Below, piece after piece: positions 25,211 through 36,115 of a DNA stretch of 64,000 nucleotides. This DNA comes from Balaenoptera acutorostrata. Its lineage: Eukaryota > Chordata > Mammalia > Artiodactyla > Balaenopteridae. Every line of letters starts with the position of its first letter. The first letter of the stretch is position 1. The notes beneath the pieces are model-generated. The model was not told where the DNA came from, made no database searches, and saw nothing but the letters and a program-made list of their open reading frames with translations. The position numbers and the translations under genes were made by a program. The stretch lies in the NCBI RefSeq assembly GCF_949987535.1, contig NC_080067.1, forward strand, positions 52,636,910-52,700,909, given 5' to 3'.

Positions 25211-26030
25211 CACTCCCCCTTCACTAGTCCCCATTTCTTTCTTTTTAGGACATGCAGATGTGGGTAAGAATCTTCCCCAATGCTTTGAAATGTCATAAAC
25301 TGATGTTAGTCCCCTTCTCTCTCTCTCACGTCTTCTATTTTCTCTCAAATCATTTGCATTTTCGTCCTCCCGGCTTCAGTCGTCATTCTCAAACTCCAAT
25401 TCACTCATTACTTAAGTCTCTAAAACCTGGTCTTGTGTCCCAGCTCTTGGTAAGGCAGGTGGGAATTTTAAAAGGTCAAGGTAAGTTTTCCAATCTACTT
25501 GGATGCAGTGAACTGTATAACATGCCTGGGTCTTCTACCTCGGACTTAAACAAAAGGCTCACAGATACTGAGCAATTCTCTTCCCTGGTGAACCAATATT
25601 GGGGAGTTCCAATTTACAGGGACGACTAAGGCAGGTACAATGTGTGGAATCACACATATTCGCGCATGTCATATATATTTAACAGAATGTTTAACTGAGT
25701 CATATTTTCAAAAGTTATCTATCTTTTATTCAGGAAATAAATCTTAAGGCAGGGTTTTACATAAAGAGTTTTTATGTCTGTTCCATTTTTAAAATAGAAC
25801 AGAATTAAACAAAAACAGCTTGATAAATTTCACCTTTCAACTGCACGATGTATGTACTTCAGTGAAAATGTCCATTTAATAGACAACATCTAATTGATGT
25901 TTGTATGTCCTAACTTTGCGCTTGAAAACGAGTATCCCTACTACGCATTGCCTATACCCGTGGGGCTAAATTACTGAGGTCTGTGAACCACTCTGTTGTA
26001 CATGAAGTTCCCCAGTACTCCAAAATGCAA
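25211..26030. other. Intron 1 sequence, nothing recognised
   Basis: A 125-codon plus-strand frame (25252-25629) has no recognisable family signature and is antisense to GOLIM4, so it is not called. Confidence 0.45.
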
Positions 26031-26034
26031 GTAT

Positions 26035-26260
26035 CACCCTTCTAAGCACTGTATACCCCACTAACACTATTGATCCTATGACAAACTATTATAAAAACCA
26101 TTATCCTGATTATTACATATGATGAAAGCAAATCACAGAGATGTTAAGTAACCCAAGATTACCCAGCTGGTTAAAAAAAAAAAAAAAAAAAAGATAGCAA
26201 GACATCAAATCCAAGAGCTCTGACTCCTCAGCCCACATCCACTACATTTCACTGCTCACC
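26035..26260 (-). repeat. MIR SINE (antisense) interrupted by A20
   Basis: MIR complement ('atcacagagatgttaagtaacc', 'aagattacccagctgg') is broken by an A20 run at 26173-26192 and resumes at 'agacatcaaatccaagagctctgactcc'. Confidence 0.65.
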
Positions 26261-26272
26261 ATATATAAGCAC

Positions 26273-26297
26273 ATTCATTGGCAGAGAGCCAATGAAT
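26273..26297. other. Short perfect inverted repeat
   Basis: attcattggc and gccaatgaat form a 10-bp perfect stem around agaga. No function evident. Confidence 0.5.
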
Positions 26298-26317
26298 ATA
26301 TAGGTATAGACCTATAT

Positions 26318-26405
26318 ATTTATTGATCACCTACTACAGTATATGCCAAGCACTTAGCACTGGAGATGAAAGAATTTTTTAAAAGGCTGGTCCTGAGCTG
26401 AAGGA
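26318..26405 (-). repeat. L2 3' end (antisense)
   Basis: 'tttattgatcacctactacag' followed by 'tgccaagcacttagcactggag' and 'ctggtcctgagctgaaggag' is the complement of the L2 terminus. Confidence 0.6.
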
Positions 26406-27080
26406 GAACTTTTTTTTTTTTTTTAAAGCAAATTCAGGGTAGGTTGAAAACAAAGAAGAAACCAGATACAATATGTTTTCATGCTCAGGCAAATGGGCCA
26501 TTCTACGTCTCAGGGGAACATAATGCAAAGGACAACTAACTTGAATAACCATGTCACCCTTAGAAGCACCAAACGTGTTTGTTTTAAATAACTGTAATAC
26601 ACTTATCTGGAATAGGAGCATAGAAGACATCATATGAACCTTTTCTTGATGGTTTCTGGTCATCACTGGGAAGACCAGGAGCACTGCAATAATGTAATAC
26701 AATGTTTTAAGAATGAGGGACTGTTTGCCCCTACTTTTTAAAAAAAATTTAAATAGTTACATCCCTCTCCCAGATCTTACTGCACAAGGTTACTGCCTAC
26801 CTCTAGCAATCACACCCTCTCCTAATCTGACATGATATAAAGAGAGTTAATTAGTAACCAGACTTGAATTCTAAATTTAAATTGTCAGGGAGGGTCCCTT
26901 CTCCAGAGTAAAGTACTTGGATTTATTCCAGTCTGCCTATTTCCTTTGATGTTCATTTAGGTACAACAAAAAAGGAGCTAATTATAAAAACAAATTCTGC
27001 CAATTTCAAAATTTTACCCATGGCGACCCTGGGAAGAGAAAATGATCAAATATCTCAAACAGGGACTGTTATGATAACAA
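26406..27080. other. Intron 1 sequence, nothing recognised
   Basis: AT-rich unique sequence with a T14 run near 26411-26424. Confidence 0.4.
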
Positions 27081-27084
27081 CAGC

Positions 27085-27275
27085 TAAGGTTGAAGGAGCA
27101 GTACCTACCATGTGCTAGGTATGTGCTAGGAGCTTCACAGGTATTAATTATTTTATCCTCACAGTATTTTATAAAATAGGTCACTCTAATCTCCATTATA
27201 TAAATAAGAAAAATGAGGCCCAAGATCACACAAAAAGTTGCAGGGCTAGAATTTGAATCACATGCTTGGGGTAAA
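27085..27275 (-). repeat. MIR SINE (antisense)
   Basis: Complement of MIR: 'cctaccatgtgctaggta', with 'tatgtgctagg' repeated, then 'tattttatcctcacagtat', 'aaaatgaggcccaagatcac' and 'gggctagaatttgaatc'. Confidence 0.75.
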
Positions 27276-27353
27276 AGAAAAAAGCCTCAAATGTCTTTGC
27301 AGCCAAGCCAGCGAAGTAAACGTGTGAATCAGCTCAGTCTTAAGATTACAGAG

Positions 27354-27493
27354 CTGTGGTTCTCGACCTTGACTGCACATTGCAATCACCTGGGGAGATT
27401 GCCAGGTGGGTTCCACCCCACAGATTGTGAGTTAATTGGACTGGGAGTTGCCCCCAGGTGATTCTAATGGACAGTCAAAGCTGAGAACCACTG
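27354..27493 (+). mobile_element. MER5A-like hAT element, both ends present
   Basis: Left terminus ctgtggttctcga and right terminus gagaaccactg are inverted repeats. The interior shows 'ctgcacattgcaatcacctgg'. Flanking ttacagag / ttatagac match at 6 of 8, in keeping with an 8-bp hAT target duplication. Confidence 0.8.
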
Positions 27494-27531
27494 TTTATAG
27501 ACACACAAAATGGTGCATGGCCCCAAAAGCA

Positions 27532-27656
27532 TTTTTGCTTTTTTTTTTTTGGCTGCTTGGCGAGGAACGTGGGATCTTAGTTTCCTGACCAGGGATCTAA
27601 CCCGCGCCCCCTGCAGTGGAAGCTCCAAGACTTAACCACTGGATCGCCAGGGAAGT
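27532..27656 (-). mobile_element. CHR-2-like SINE (antisense), short copy
   Basis: Minus-strand head 'gggacttccctggcgatccagtgg' and B-box 'gggttagatccctgg', ending in an A-tail. A perfect 10-bp target duplication cccaaaagca is at 27522-27531 and 27657-27666. The body downstream of the tRNA region is short. Confidence 0.9.
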
Positions 27657-27667
27657 CCCAAAAGCAG

Positions 27668-28332
27668 TTTTTTAAAAAAAAATTCTAAGTTAACTAAACA
27701 CTGAGCTGGTCAAAGGTTGTTACTACTGCCTCTGCCACCAGAGGTAACCTCTGCCCCACTCCTCAATATAATTAAGGAACACTATGGATGGAAGATAGAG
27801 AGGCTGGCAGACACAGACATTTGTTTTTAGTGGACGGAGCATTGCCAAAGTCTGGAACTTTCCCCATGTAACCCCTGCCATTTCCTATTTATGGAACTGT
27901 TCTACTCCAAAATACACTTGGAGTTAGACATAACCTACTTTCAGAATAATGTCTGGTGTACAACCCATTATTAAACTGAAGATGACCTAAATATGTTCAT
28001 TTAACAAACGTATACCTTCAGATTACATGGCCAAATTACTTAACGTTTTTCAAGAGGCATTTTTTAAAAAAAGAAGGCCACTCATAATTAACTCTGATTT
28101 TAATCCAAGCCAGGTCAAGAGATCTCACATAACTAAACAAGTCTTAAGAATGGAGAGTTTAATGTCCTAAAAACAAATCTATACGTGTACATAGCACTGC
28201 TGAGTAAAATGTCATTTGTCATTGGAAAAGGGAAGCAAAAGCTGCGTACCATCAGAAAATCTTCATTAAATGGCCTGCAGATATGAAATCCAAAATAAAT
28301 GCTACAGAATAGAATTGTGAAAAACGAAGAAT

Positions 28333-28364
<32 letters not shown>

Positions 28365-28868
28365 GAAGAAGAAGAAGAAGAAACTGTAGCCTACTTGGGA
28401 AATAATTCTTCACACATAATCATACTGCAACTGTGCAGCACCACAATTCAAGAGGAAATGGCAAAAGACTAAATTAAGAAATGGACTGTAAGGCCACTGG
28501 TTCAAACTAGCTACAACATTTTTTTTTCATCTACTGCAGCAAAGCAAATGTTGTGTATTTTAATGGTCTTGTATTACCACTTACCACCCCTCTCCCCCAC
28601 TACCACCACCAAAAGAAGGCAAATAAAAGGAGAAAAAAAAACTGAGATGGATTTTCTAAATGGAATACTGCAAATAAAGGCCATGACTCAGAAATCAGGG
28701 CCTCCTCAGTCAATGAGTTCCAGCACTGGGAGTTTAGGCAAATGTGCTACTTGGGCAAAATATTTCATTGCTGTTACTTGGTTTTTTTCAAAAAGCAGAC
28801 AAGAAAGTGAAGTCTGAGAAAGCAGACAAAAGTGCTTGGGACTAGTTTTCTCACCACAGGTAAAATTT
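27668..28868. other. Intron 1 sequence with an A23/(GAA)n tract
   Basis: Unique sequence apart from A23 at 28336-28358 followed by (GAA)n to about 28382. That pattern usually marks a decayed retrotransposon tail; no body was recognised. Confidence 0.5.
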
Positions 28869-28869
28869 G

Positions 28870-28985
28870 TTTGTTGACTGAATAAGTATATACATTGACC
28901 CCCTCCTGAGTGTCAGGCACTGTGCAGTGCTGAGGATGTATTGGTGAATGTGACAGTACCTGCTCTCACGACTCTCCTGAACTAA
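28870..28985 (-). repeat. L2 3' end (antisense)
   Basis: 'gagtgtcaggcactgtgcagtg', 'ctgaggatgtattggtgaatg' and 'cagtacctgctctcacgactc' give the complement of the L2 3' end. Confidence 0.6.
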
Positions 28986-30430
28986 GAGAACAAGGCATCA
29001 TCCTTGCATAATCCACCATATACACCCTTCCAGTCACGTGTGTGAAAACCCAGTCCTGCCATTGTACTACTGGATGGCAAATTTTTCCCTTGGTCTAACT
29101 GCTGCTGGTGTCTTCTAAGTAAACAAGTAAATAAATAAATATCCATATTTTGCATACCAACAATAACTCATGGGTAAATTTCAACAAGTTTTAAAGAAAA
29201 AAAATTTTAAAGTAAGACTGAATCAAAACAGATTTTCCTTTTGAGCAAAGCCCAGCTCACGTATTTTCATTGCCTGTGGCTACACAGCTTCAGTAAGCTA
29301 AAAATACTTCCTTTGTTTCTAAATTGGGAAAAGCAAATAAGACCAAGAATCAGCTGTGTATCCTTTTCTCTCATATTTTTTTTTTTACTAGAAAACATTC
29401 AAAATAGCTAAAGCAACGAAAAGGTATCTGTTTTATATTTGTACAAATATACAATAACAGATACTATCCATGCAGCTTGTATCTTCCTAGTAATATGAAA
29501 TAAGCTATGTTTGCATGATCAGCAAGGACTGTCAACATTTCACTACTCACAGCCCTTTACTATTTTTACTTTTTTTGGTGGAGAGAGGGCTGCATAAGTG
29601 TTGAAAACTAACCACAAGTACAAGAAAAAGCTTTCAAAAAAAATGTAAAGGACGACTCTGCTCTTAAGAAGGCCACATGGTGCTTACTTTGCAGTCATGC
29701 ATCATTTATGTTCCCGAAATTTACGTTAAATGGGATTCTAACATAGAAGGATAGGAGCTTTCGGTCTTTCTGCAGGTATTGCTCACGTTGTGTTTGCTGT
29801 GTGTCTGGCAAAGTGAAAAACCAGGTTTCTCCTCTTGCACTTCTCAAGGCTAGCTGTAACTAACACACACACACACACACACACACCCTACCTACCTCTC
29901 CGGGACAAACTGAAAGTTACTCAGTTTAATAAAACTTTTTTTTTCTTTTTCCAAAAACATACCTGCAGGATGGTGAACAGTAGCGTGGACTTTTCCAACA
30001 CATCCAACATCTCTAAAGTCACACTAGTGAGTTAACAGAAATAAGAAACTAGCAGGTCTAGGCTCCATTCGACTGGGCCATTAGTTTGGACCACCGGGTC
30101 ATGGCTTAATTTCCCTTGAAGAAACAGCACAGTTTGAGAAATCTCGGCCAAACTCCCCATTTCTTAGGCTACTGACAACGTCAACTGGAAAGCAAATGCC
30201 TAGAAACCAGGAAACCGTGCCCCTCCGGATGGGCTGGCAGGAGCGGAGGCGGGGATCCTGGCTTCTCTGCCCGGATTGCAGCTGGGCCTTTGACAAGGGC
30301 TGGGGTAAAAGACTCAGTGTGTGCCCGCCCATCCATCGCCCAGTGGGACCTGGGCTGGCGCTGCCAATTTCAAATGTAACCACCGGAGGAAGCGGGAGGA
30401 TGCGGATGTGTCATCTCTGACACTACGGGG
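28986..30430. other. Intron 1 sequence just inside the promoter, with (AC)12
   Basis: Mostly unique. An (AC)12 microsatellite lies at 29863-29886. G+C rises from about 30210 towards the CpG island. No repeat element recognised in 30000-30430, where intronic regulatory DNA is plausible (inference). Confidence 0.5.
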
Positions 30431-30573
30431 TCCGGCGGGGCTTGCCTCTGATGTCCCTGAAGGTCAGAGGTGGTGCCCGCGGTGCCAAGAGCTCATCAAA
30501 ACCACTTTTCCAGCCGGGGCGGGAGGCGCGGGGCAAAGTTGGCCACCGGCCGCGCGCGTCCCGTTAACCGTAC

Positions 30574-30760
30574 CTTGTAACTGGGCGGAAAGGGACTCCT
30601 GGTGCTGCTGGTACTTGAGGGCCACCGCTTCGGCTTTCCGCAGCTGTGTCTGCAGCTCGTAGTAGAGCATCGCGCCATAGAGAAAGCCGAACACCACGGT
30701 CAGCAGCAGCAGCGTCTGGAAGATCCGCTTCTGCTTTCGGGAGCACATCCCGTTTCCCAT
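30574..30760 (-). CDS. GOLIM4: GOLIM4 (GPP130) first coding exon, partial gene
   Basis: The exon encodes 62 complete residues, beginning MGNGMCSRKQKRIFQ and ending SLSAQLQ, plus one base of codon 63. I recognise it as the N-terminus of GOLIM4, a type II cis-Golgi protein that cycles through endosomes, responds to manganese and is a known host factor for Shiga toxin trafficking. Visible parts are a basic cytoplasmic tail (residues 1-12), a hydrophobic signal-anchor (about 13-33, LLLLTVVFGFLYGAML) and the start of the lumenal coiled-coil stem (about 34-62, rich in Q, K and E). The ATG context is strong, with A at -3 and G at +4. The donor on the minus strand reads CAAG|GTACGG. The split codon begins with G, as expected if the next residue is Val in the known protein. 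Reading on past the donor gives only intron. The roughly 630 remaining residues lie beyond the left edge of the window. Identity is very secure; the function is known for the family and not visible in this exon. Confidence 0.97.
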
Positions 30761-30835
30761 AGTCCCGTCGGGACCCCGCGCCGCGGCCGTCCTCGCCGCC
30801 GCCGTCCCTTCCTCCCCTCGGCCCGAGCGGGCGCC

Positions 30836-30874
30836 TCAGCAGCGGCCGCCGCAGGAGGTGGCCGGACGCAGCAT
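30836..30874 (-). other. Candidate upstream ORF (12 codons) in the GOLIM4 5' leader
   Basis: An ATG at 30874 on the minus strand opens a 12-codon frame (MLRPATSCGGRC) that stops with TGA at 30838-30836, 75 bases before the GOLIM4 ATG. Context is weak (C at -3, C at +4), so leaky scanning would be expected. Whether it lies in the mRNA depends on the unmapped transcription start. Confidence 0.4.
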
Positions 30875-30926
30875 GAGGAGGAGACGCGAGACACAAAAGC
30901 TGGGCCGGAGGGGAAGTGGCGCCCGC

Positions 30927-31046
30927 TCAGCCACCGCGCGCCGCGGGGCGTGCAGCCATCGACGCCGCCGGGGCAGCCGCCGCCGCCAAACTTTGGCGAG
31001 GCTGTGTCTCCGCGAGTGCCTGGGCCCGGGAGGGGGCCCTCCGCAT
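30927..31046 (-). other. Candidate upstream ORF (39 codons, or 10 from an inner ATG)
   Basis: An ATG at 31046 on the minus strand opens a 39-codon frame ending in TGA at 30929-30927. A second in-frame ATG at 30959 gives a 10-codon version (MAARPAARGG). The peptide is Ala/Arg/Pro-rich, as any frame in a GC-rich leader would be, so only the position matters. Inclusion in the transcript is unproven. Confidence 0.3.
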
Positions 31047-31721
31047 ACTTCTGAGCGGGCTGTCCTCGCGCCGGTCCGCAGATGCCGCCTGCCTTGTTCC
31101 CTCCTCCCCACTTTTTGGCCCGGCTGCCCCCGGCGGCGCTCGGAGTCCCGCCTCTGCCGCTCCCCGCCCCCTCGCGGCGGCTCCCACGGCGCGACTTTGT
31201 TGCCACCAAAAGGAGGGGGTGCGCGCCCAACAAAGGGAACCGGGCTCCAGGCGGCGCCTCGGCGCGCGGCCCGCGGGGGTGAGTAGCTGGGTGGGGGCCG
31301 GCTGCCCCGGCCGGGTTTGGGGGACGGCGGGCCGGTGTCACTGACGGGGCTGCGGAGCCTCGACCGCCGCCGCCTCCCACCTAACTTACGTGTCACCCAC
31401 AGCCCCGCTATTCTGGCCAACGGGATTCCGGGAGGAAGTCCCACTCGGGCTCCCCGCTCATTGGGCCCGTCAGAGCCGCCGCTCCCTCCCTTCGGGGAGG
31501 CAATGCCGGGCTCGATTGGACGTCCGCTTTGTCCGTCCGACCCCGGGGCCGCGCCTTCCCTCGAGCGCGGGGGCCGGCGAGGGGCTCCGTGGGCCGCGCG
31601 GCCGCCTGGCGCCGGGGTACGCCCACGTGGAGTGCTGGTGGCGGGGAGAGGCCGCGGAGCCAGCGGCGAGGAGGTCGGAGTGCGCTGGAGACGCGTCCCG
31701 GCTGACGGCTGGGAGAGATAC

Positions 31722-31863
<142 letters not shown>

Positions 31864-31869
31864 TCCTGC

Positions 31870-34395
31870 CCTTGGAACGCACGTGGGGAGAGGAGTACAG
31901 TGTATAAAGTGGGAGAGAGTGGATAGGAACAGCTGTGTACACTCCACCAAGCACCCTTTCTTTCCCTGTCCAGTGGGCAGATGCGGCAGGCACACGGGAT
32001 AGCTACAAGGTCAGCACAATTTTCTTGTGAACCGGAGGTGCCTTGTCTGCTGAGTCTTGCCCCATCCAGTGTACTATCACGGATGCGTGTGTTCTCACAG
32101 ATGGCAAGACCCAAGTCCGGAGACTCGAGCGCGCTAGCATGCTAGACTTACCGCTCAAGTGTACACGTGGGTTGGGGAAATCAGCTTGTCTTTGGCAGAG
32201 GGGAAAGAAATGATCTCATATGTTTTCCCTGGCTGCAAATAGAGTAATTTTAAAACAAATCTTACAGGCTGAAATGAGTATGCATTTATTTTGTCATATG
32301 TATTTGTTCTATTGTTGGCAAAAATACATCAGTTACACTGCTGTTACATTTTAAAGGCCAACAAAGTTTCCCTATGTAAAAACAAGTAAAACGAACATAA
32401 TAACTACAAACCTCTTCAAAGAAAATCCATAGTACATTTGTTCTTTCTATGTACTTGAGGGAAAAAAATTGAGGTTATGCATAAATGATAATTTTGCTTC
32501 TGCTCTTGACCTAAATTCTAAAAAAGTAAATTATTTCTTAAGTGCCTCAGTAATGTCATGGAATTTATCACATACTGCATACTTTTTAAGATACTTCAAC
32601 CAGATTTTAGTTATCACTATCAATAATGGCCAGTGAGTACTCAAAATGAGGGTAGATCTGTTTAGCCACAAATACAACTTAAAGACAGCCCCCGGTGCAG
32701 AAATTTTTTAGTGTTAAAAGCCATAAAAGAAACCAAATTTACAACCTAGCTATCCTGTGACGTTTATACTACCATGAAAACTAAGTGTGCCTGGCATGTG
32801 CTTTTCCCTAATAAACGATAACTTACATTATATTTTTTAAATGCTTTCATTTACTATCTCATCACAGCCAGGTTAAGTATTTGGCTCACATACTGGTAAA
32901 TAAAGAAAGCAAAGCTTATTAAAGTACTGTGATAGCTCTAGGACCTTCTAGAAAGCTAGGAGCGCAACAGGATTATAACCCGGGTCACAATCTTCTTCTT
33001 TCGATCTCTTTCTCCTATAGAAGCCAGGTTCTCATTCTTTTTAAGCAAGTTATATAAACAAATTATATCTGGTCCATTACCGTGAGAACCTAATTTAAAG
33101 AGAAAAAGGTCTGAAGTTTTAGTTTTTGTCCTGTCATGTAAATATTACGTAACGTTACTTGTTATTGAATTTACCACTGTTTAAATTTCACTCTTTCAAT
33201 GTGACTCGAGACTGGAAACTGAGACTGGGTAATTCCTGTGACCTTGTCAGAATTCCTCGTAACTAAAAATTCCTCACCGTTGTCAGTGTACAATTTGCTA
33301 AACAAACTCTTCCTCCAAAAAAAAACTACCCAAACTGCTCTGGAAGAAATTAAGTTTTATAGCAACAATCCTTGCCCATACATGAATAGAAAATTATCCT
33401 AGACACAAAAGAAAAAGAAACTGTCTAGAGGACTGGGAAATTATTGCTCATATATTACACAGTATGCAGTATTTGGTTGTTTTTTAAAATCTTTGGAAAA
33501 TTCCTATGCTTCCAGAATACATGATTACTCATTTTAAACCTCTGATTTCTTCCCAAAGTCTGATTTCAGACTCCAAAGGTATTCTTTGCCTAAAGCTGCT
33601 GGCTAACTCTACAGAATATAATAAATGTAGGTCATAAAACACAACTCAATATTGCAGTCATAAAATTTGAAAGAGAACAAAAATTATTACCTGAACTTAT
33701 CCATTATTTCAAATTCAAGAAGGGTATGTAGAAGTACATAAAATCACTAATGGCAGCGTCTTCACAGTGTTACTTTTTCAGGTTGGAGTGTGCTGCTAGT
33801 TTCTTGAAAATATCAGTGTAGAGCTTTTCAAAGGCCAACATTGGGGAGGCTATTCAAGGTCTATAAATTGAATTTACATAACATTGCCTTTAGGCAGAGC
33901 TTGAAATAGATGAGCTATTCATACTGGTCTTGCTAGCTCTGTTTTAAGTTCTATCTTATTTTTGTTTCTAGCATTTAAACAATAGTATGTAATTATATTT
34001 CTGTATGCCATATATTTAACAATATAGTATGTAAAATTTAAAAAAATGTAAATCTTGAGGAATTTCACCAGTTTAATGTTTTATTCCTAAGACAGGAAGA
34101 AATTAGAGAGATTCAAGATCTTACATTTGAGAAGGGCTAAGGCAACATTTGGGAGCCTTAGTATTCTCTCCAGTTTTAGTAAATTTGTCATTCTAACAAA
34201 ATTTGTTCATTTTCAAAATAGGGGAAGGCAAGAAAATTATAGTCAAGAGATACAGCTAATTTATAAAAATAGATGACTTTAAATTAATAATGTTTAGGAT
34301 CCTAGAGCAAGTTTTTCATTTAAATCTCTTTACAAATTGAATTCAATATTTTTTAATTTGCAAGAGAAATCAACACTTAAGATGATGAATTTTAA
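31870..34395. other. Upstream flank of GOLIM4, no gene recognised
   Basis: Unique sequence immediately upstream of the CpG island, with no interspersed repeat recognised for about 2.5 kb. Distal promoter elements could reside here (inference). Confidence 0.5.
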
Positions 34396-34399
34396 ATCA

Positions 34400-34562
34400 T
34401 ATTTTAAAAATATATAACTAGGTGTGGTGATGGGCATTAACTAGACATTGTAGTGCTCATTTCAAATAAATGCATATATCAAATCATTATATTGTACCTC
34501 TGAAACTAATATGATGCTGTATGTCAATTATACTCAAATAAAAATAAGTAAATAAAATTTTA
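34400..34562 (+). mobile_element. 5'-truncated L1 3' end
   Basis: 'ggtgtggtgatgggcattaac', 'caaatcattatattgtacctc', 'gctgtatgtcaattatactc' and an AAATAAAA-type A-rich tail are the L1 3' UTR terminus. Confidence 0.75.
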
Positions 34563-34564
34563 AA

Positions 34565-36115
34565 TGGCGTTTCGGTATTAATAAACGAGTTTTAACCTTT
34601 TCACATGAAAACTGCTGAAATCAACTATCTTTTTTTCTCTATAGGAAACTTCACTCTTTATCTCTGCCTTTTGGCTAGCACCTAATTAGCACACAGGCTT
34701 CCTGCATGCCACCTGTACCTGCCTGTTTCCAGGGGTAAAGGAAGCTACGTTCAAGGTATTCTGTCTTTTTGAGGATTCTGTGAGAGATGTTTTTAGAACT
34801 CCTTTTTACAAGATTTTGCTCATGACCTGGTGGTAATTGTTAGTAGATTAACAAGGTAAGCCTGTGGCTAAACGCTTAACAAAGCAATTGAAACCCCGCT
34901 CAATGTGTCTTGGTGCCTTGCTTTGGTCTAGCTCTAAGCCGCCACGTGGGTAACTTTGAACTATTTAAGGAGTTAGAGGAGAGTAAAGGGGAAAGTAGAT
35001 GATTAGATGAAAAGTAAAATGCTTTTCAATAACAGAAACCACACCATCAGCACCACTGGTAAATACTTTGTGAGCACACTCTGATAATGGAGGAAATGAT
35101 TTAGAAGGTTCTACTTGCCACCAGATGTGTAGCTAAAGAAACAGAAATTATCATTTCAAACTTCTTTAACCTTCTAAAGCAGGACCATCCAGCATACTCT
35201 AAACTCTTCCAAATTCTAAGATGGCACAAGAAATTATTTTGAATTTGTTGCTTAATGTTTATTATGGCTAACATATTAATTTTAGAAAATAGTTTAGTTC
35301 CATAGAATGTTAGAATGAATGGAAAGGGACCGTAAGTGAGACTCAGAAGTGAAGCGAACTTCCCAAATCTTCTGCTGCCTGGTTCAGGCAGCTTTTCACT
35401 AGCTCGTTGCCTTCAGTAACTCAAACACTTCAGATAAGCAGGTGGACCGCGGAAAAGATCAGTGGCCAATGAAACATACATCTTTAAATGTTCCCCTCTA
35501 AACGTATAGTTTGTTGGAGTCCTTTGTATTAAAGAGGTGTTTGGTTTATCCATGACCATTTTATAGAATTGGTATTATAATTTTATATGTTATATGATAG
35601 GTATTTATAGTAATTTCTTAATCGTCATGAGACATGGCTGGTCATATTTATGATGTATCTAATGCTGAGTCCTGGGTCAGATATTCTATATTCAGTTTCA
35701 GAACTGTTCCTAAAGGAAATCGTAACCTGCTTCATAAACATTCTTTATGCTCTAGTTTCCAGGAACATTTTGAGTCAAAACAAAGGGACTATCAATGTTT
35801 TTACTTAGAAATAAAGTAGAGCAAATTTTCAAATAAATAGGAAGAATCGAGTTACCTCAGGATTAAGTTCAGCTCAAATAAAAATTGTGAAATAGAAACA
35901 TTTGTCTTGTGTTATTCTGCTCCTTCTCATTCTGTTCTCTAGTTCAACTCCAACTCCTGGCATCCAACATCCTAATAATTGCCTTTAGTTTCCCAGAATC
36001 CTTGCCTTTGACTGTGCCCTTCACTCCTCACCACCCACCCATGTACATATAATACATTGGACTTTCCTTCTTGAAGACAAAGTATACTAATCTAAAATAA
36101 TCCTTCCACCAGTCT
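34565..36115. other. Flank sequence, nothing recognised
   Basis: Unique sequence. No coding or repeat feature supported. Confidence 0.45.

Larger units (their letters stand above)
1..30573 (-). other. GOLIM4: GOLIM4 intron 1 (5' part; extends beyond the window)
   Basis: Everything left of the exon 1 donor (GT at 30573-30572 read on the minus strand) is transcribed as intron 1. I looked for the expected start of exon 2 (acceptor, then a Val-Val-Tyr-Glu-His type reading frame on the minus strand) and saw no convincing candidate, so the intron probably exceeds 30.5 kb. It is AT-rich and carries MIR, L2, L1, MaLR, hAT and CHR SINE copies, listed separately. I saw no other exon, tRNA or known microRNA. 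A missed short exon cannot be excluded by eye. Confidence 0.85.
30430..31720 (-). promoter_or_regulatory. GOLIM4: CpG island and promoter/5' UTR of GOLIM4
   Basis: This stretch is sharply richer in G+C and CpG than its AT-rich surroundings and spans exon 1. I saw no TATA box suitable for a minus-strand start, as is usual for a housekeeping CpG-island promoter. Candidate sites include an Sp1-type GC box (CCCCGCCCC at 31162-31170), two CCAAT boxes in minus-strand orientation (ATTGG at 31460-31464 and 31515-31519) and an E-box CACGTG near 31623. The transcription start is not determinable from sequence. By position, somewhere around 30950-31300 is likely (inference). The island could also drive a divergent noncoding transcript, but nothing shows one. 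Confidence 0.85.
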
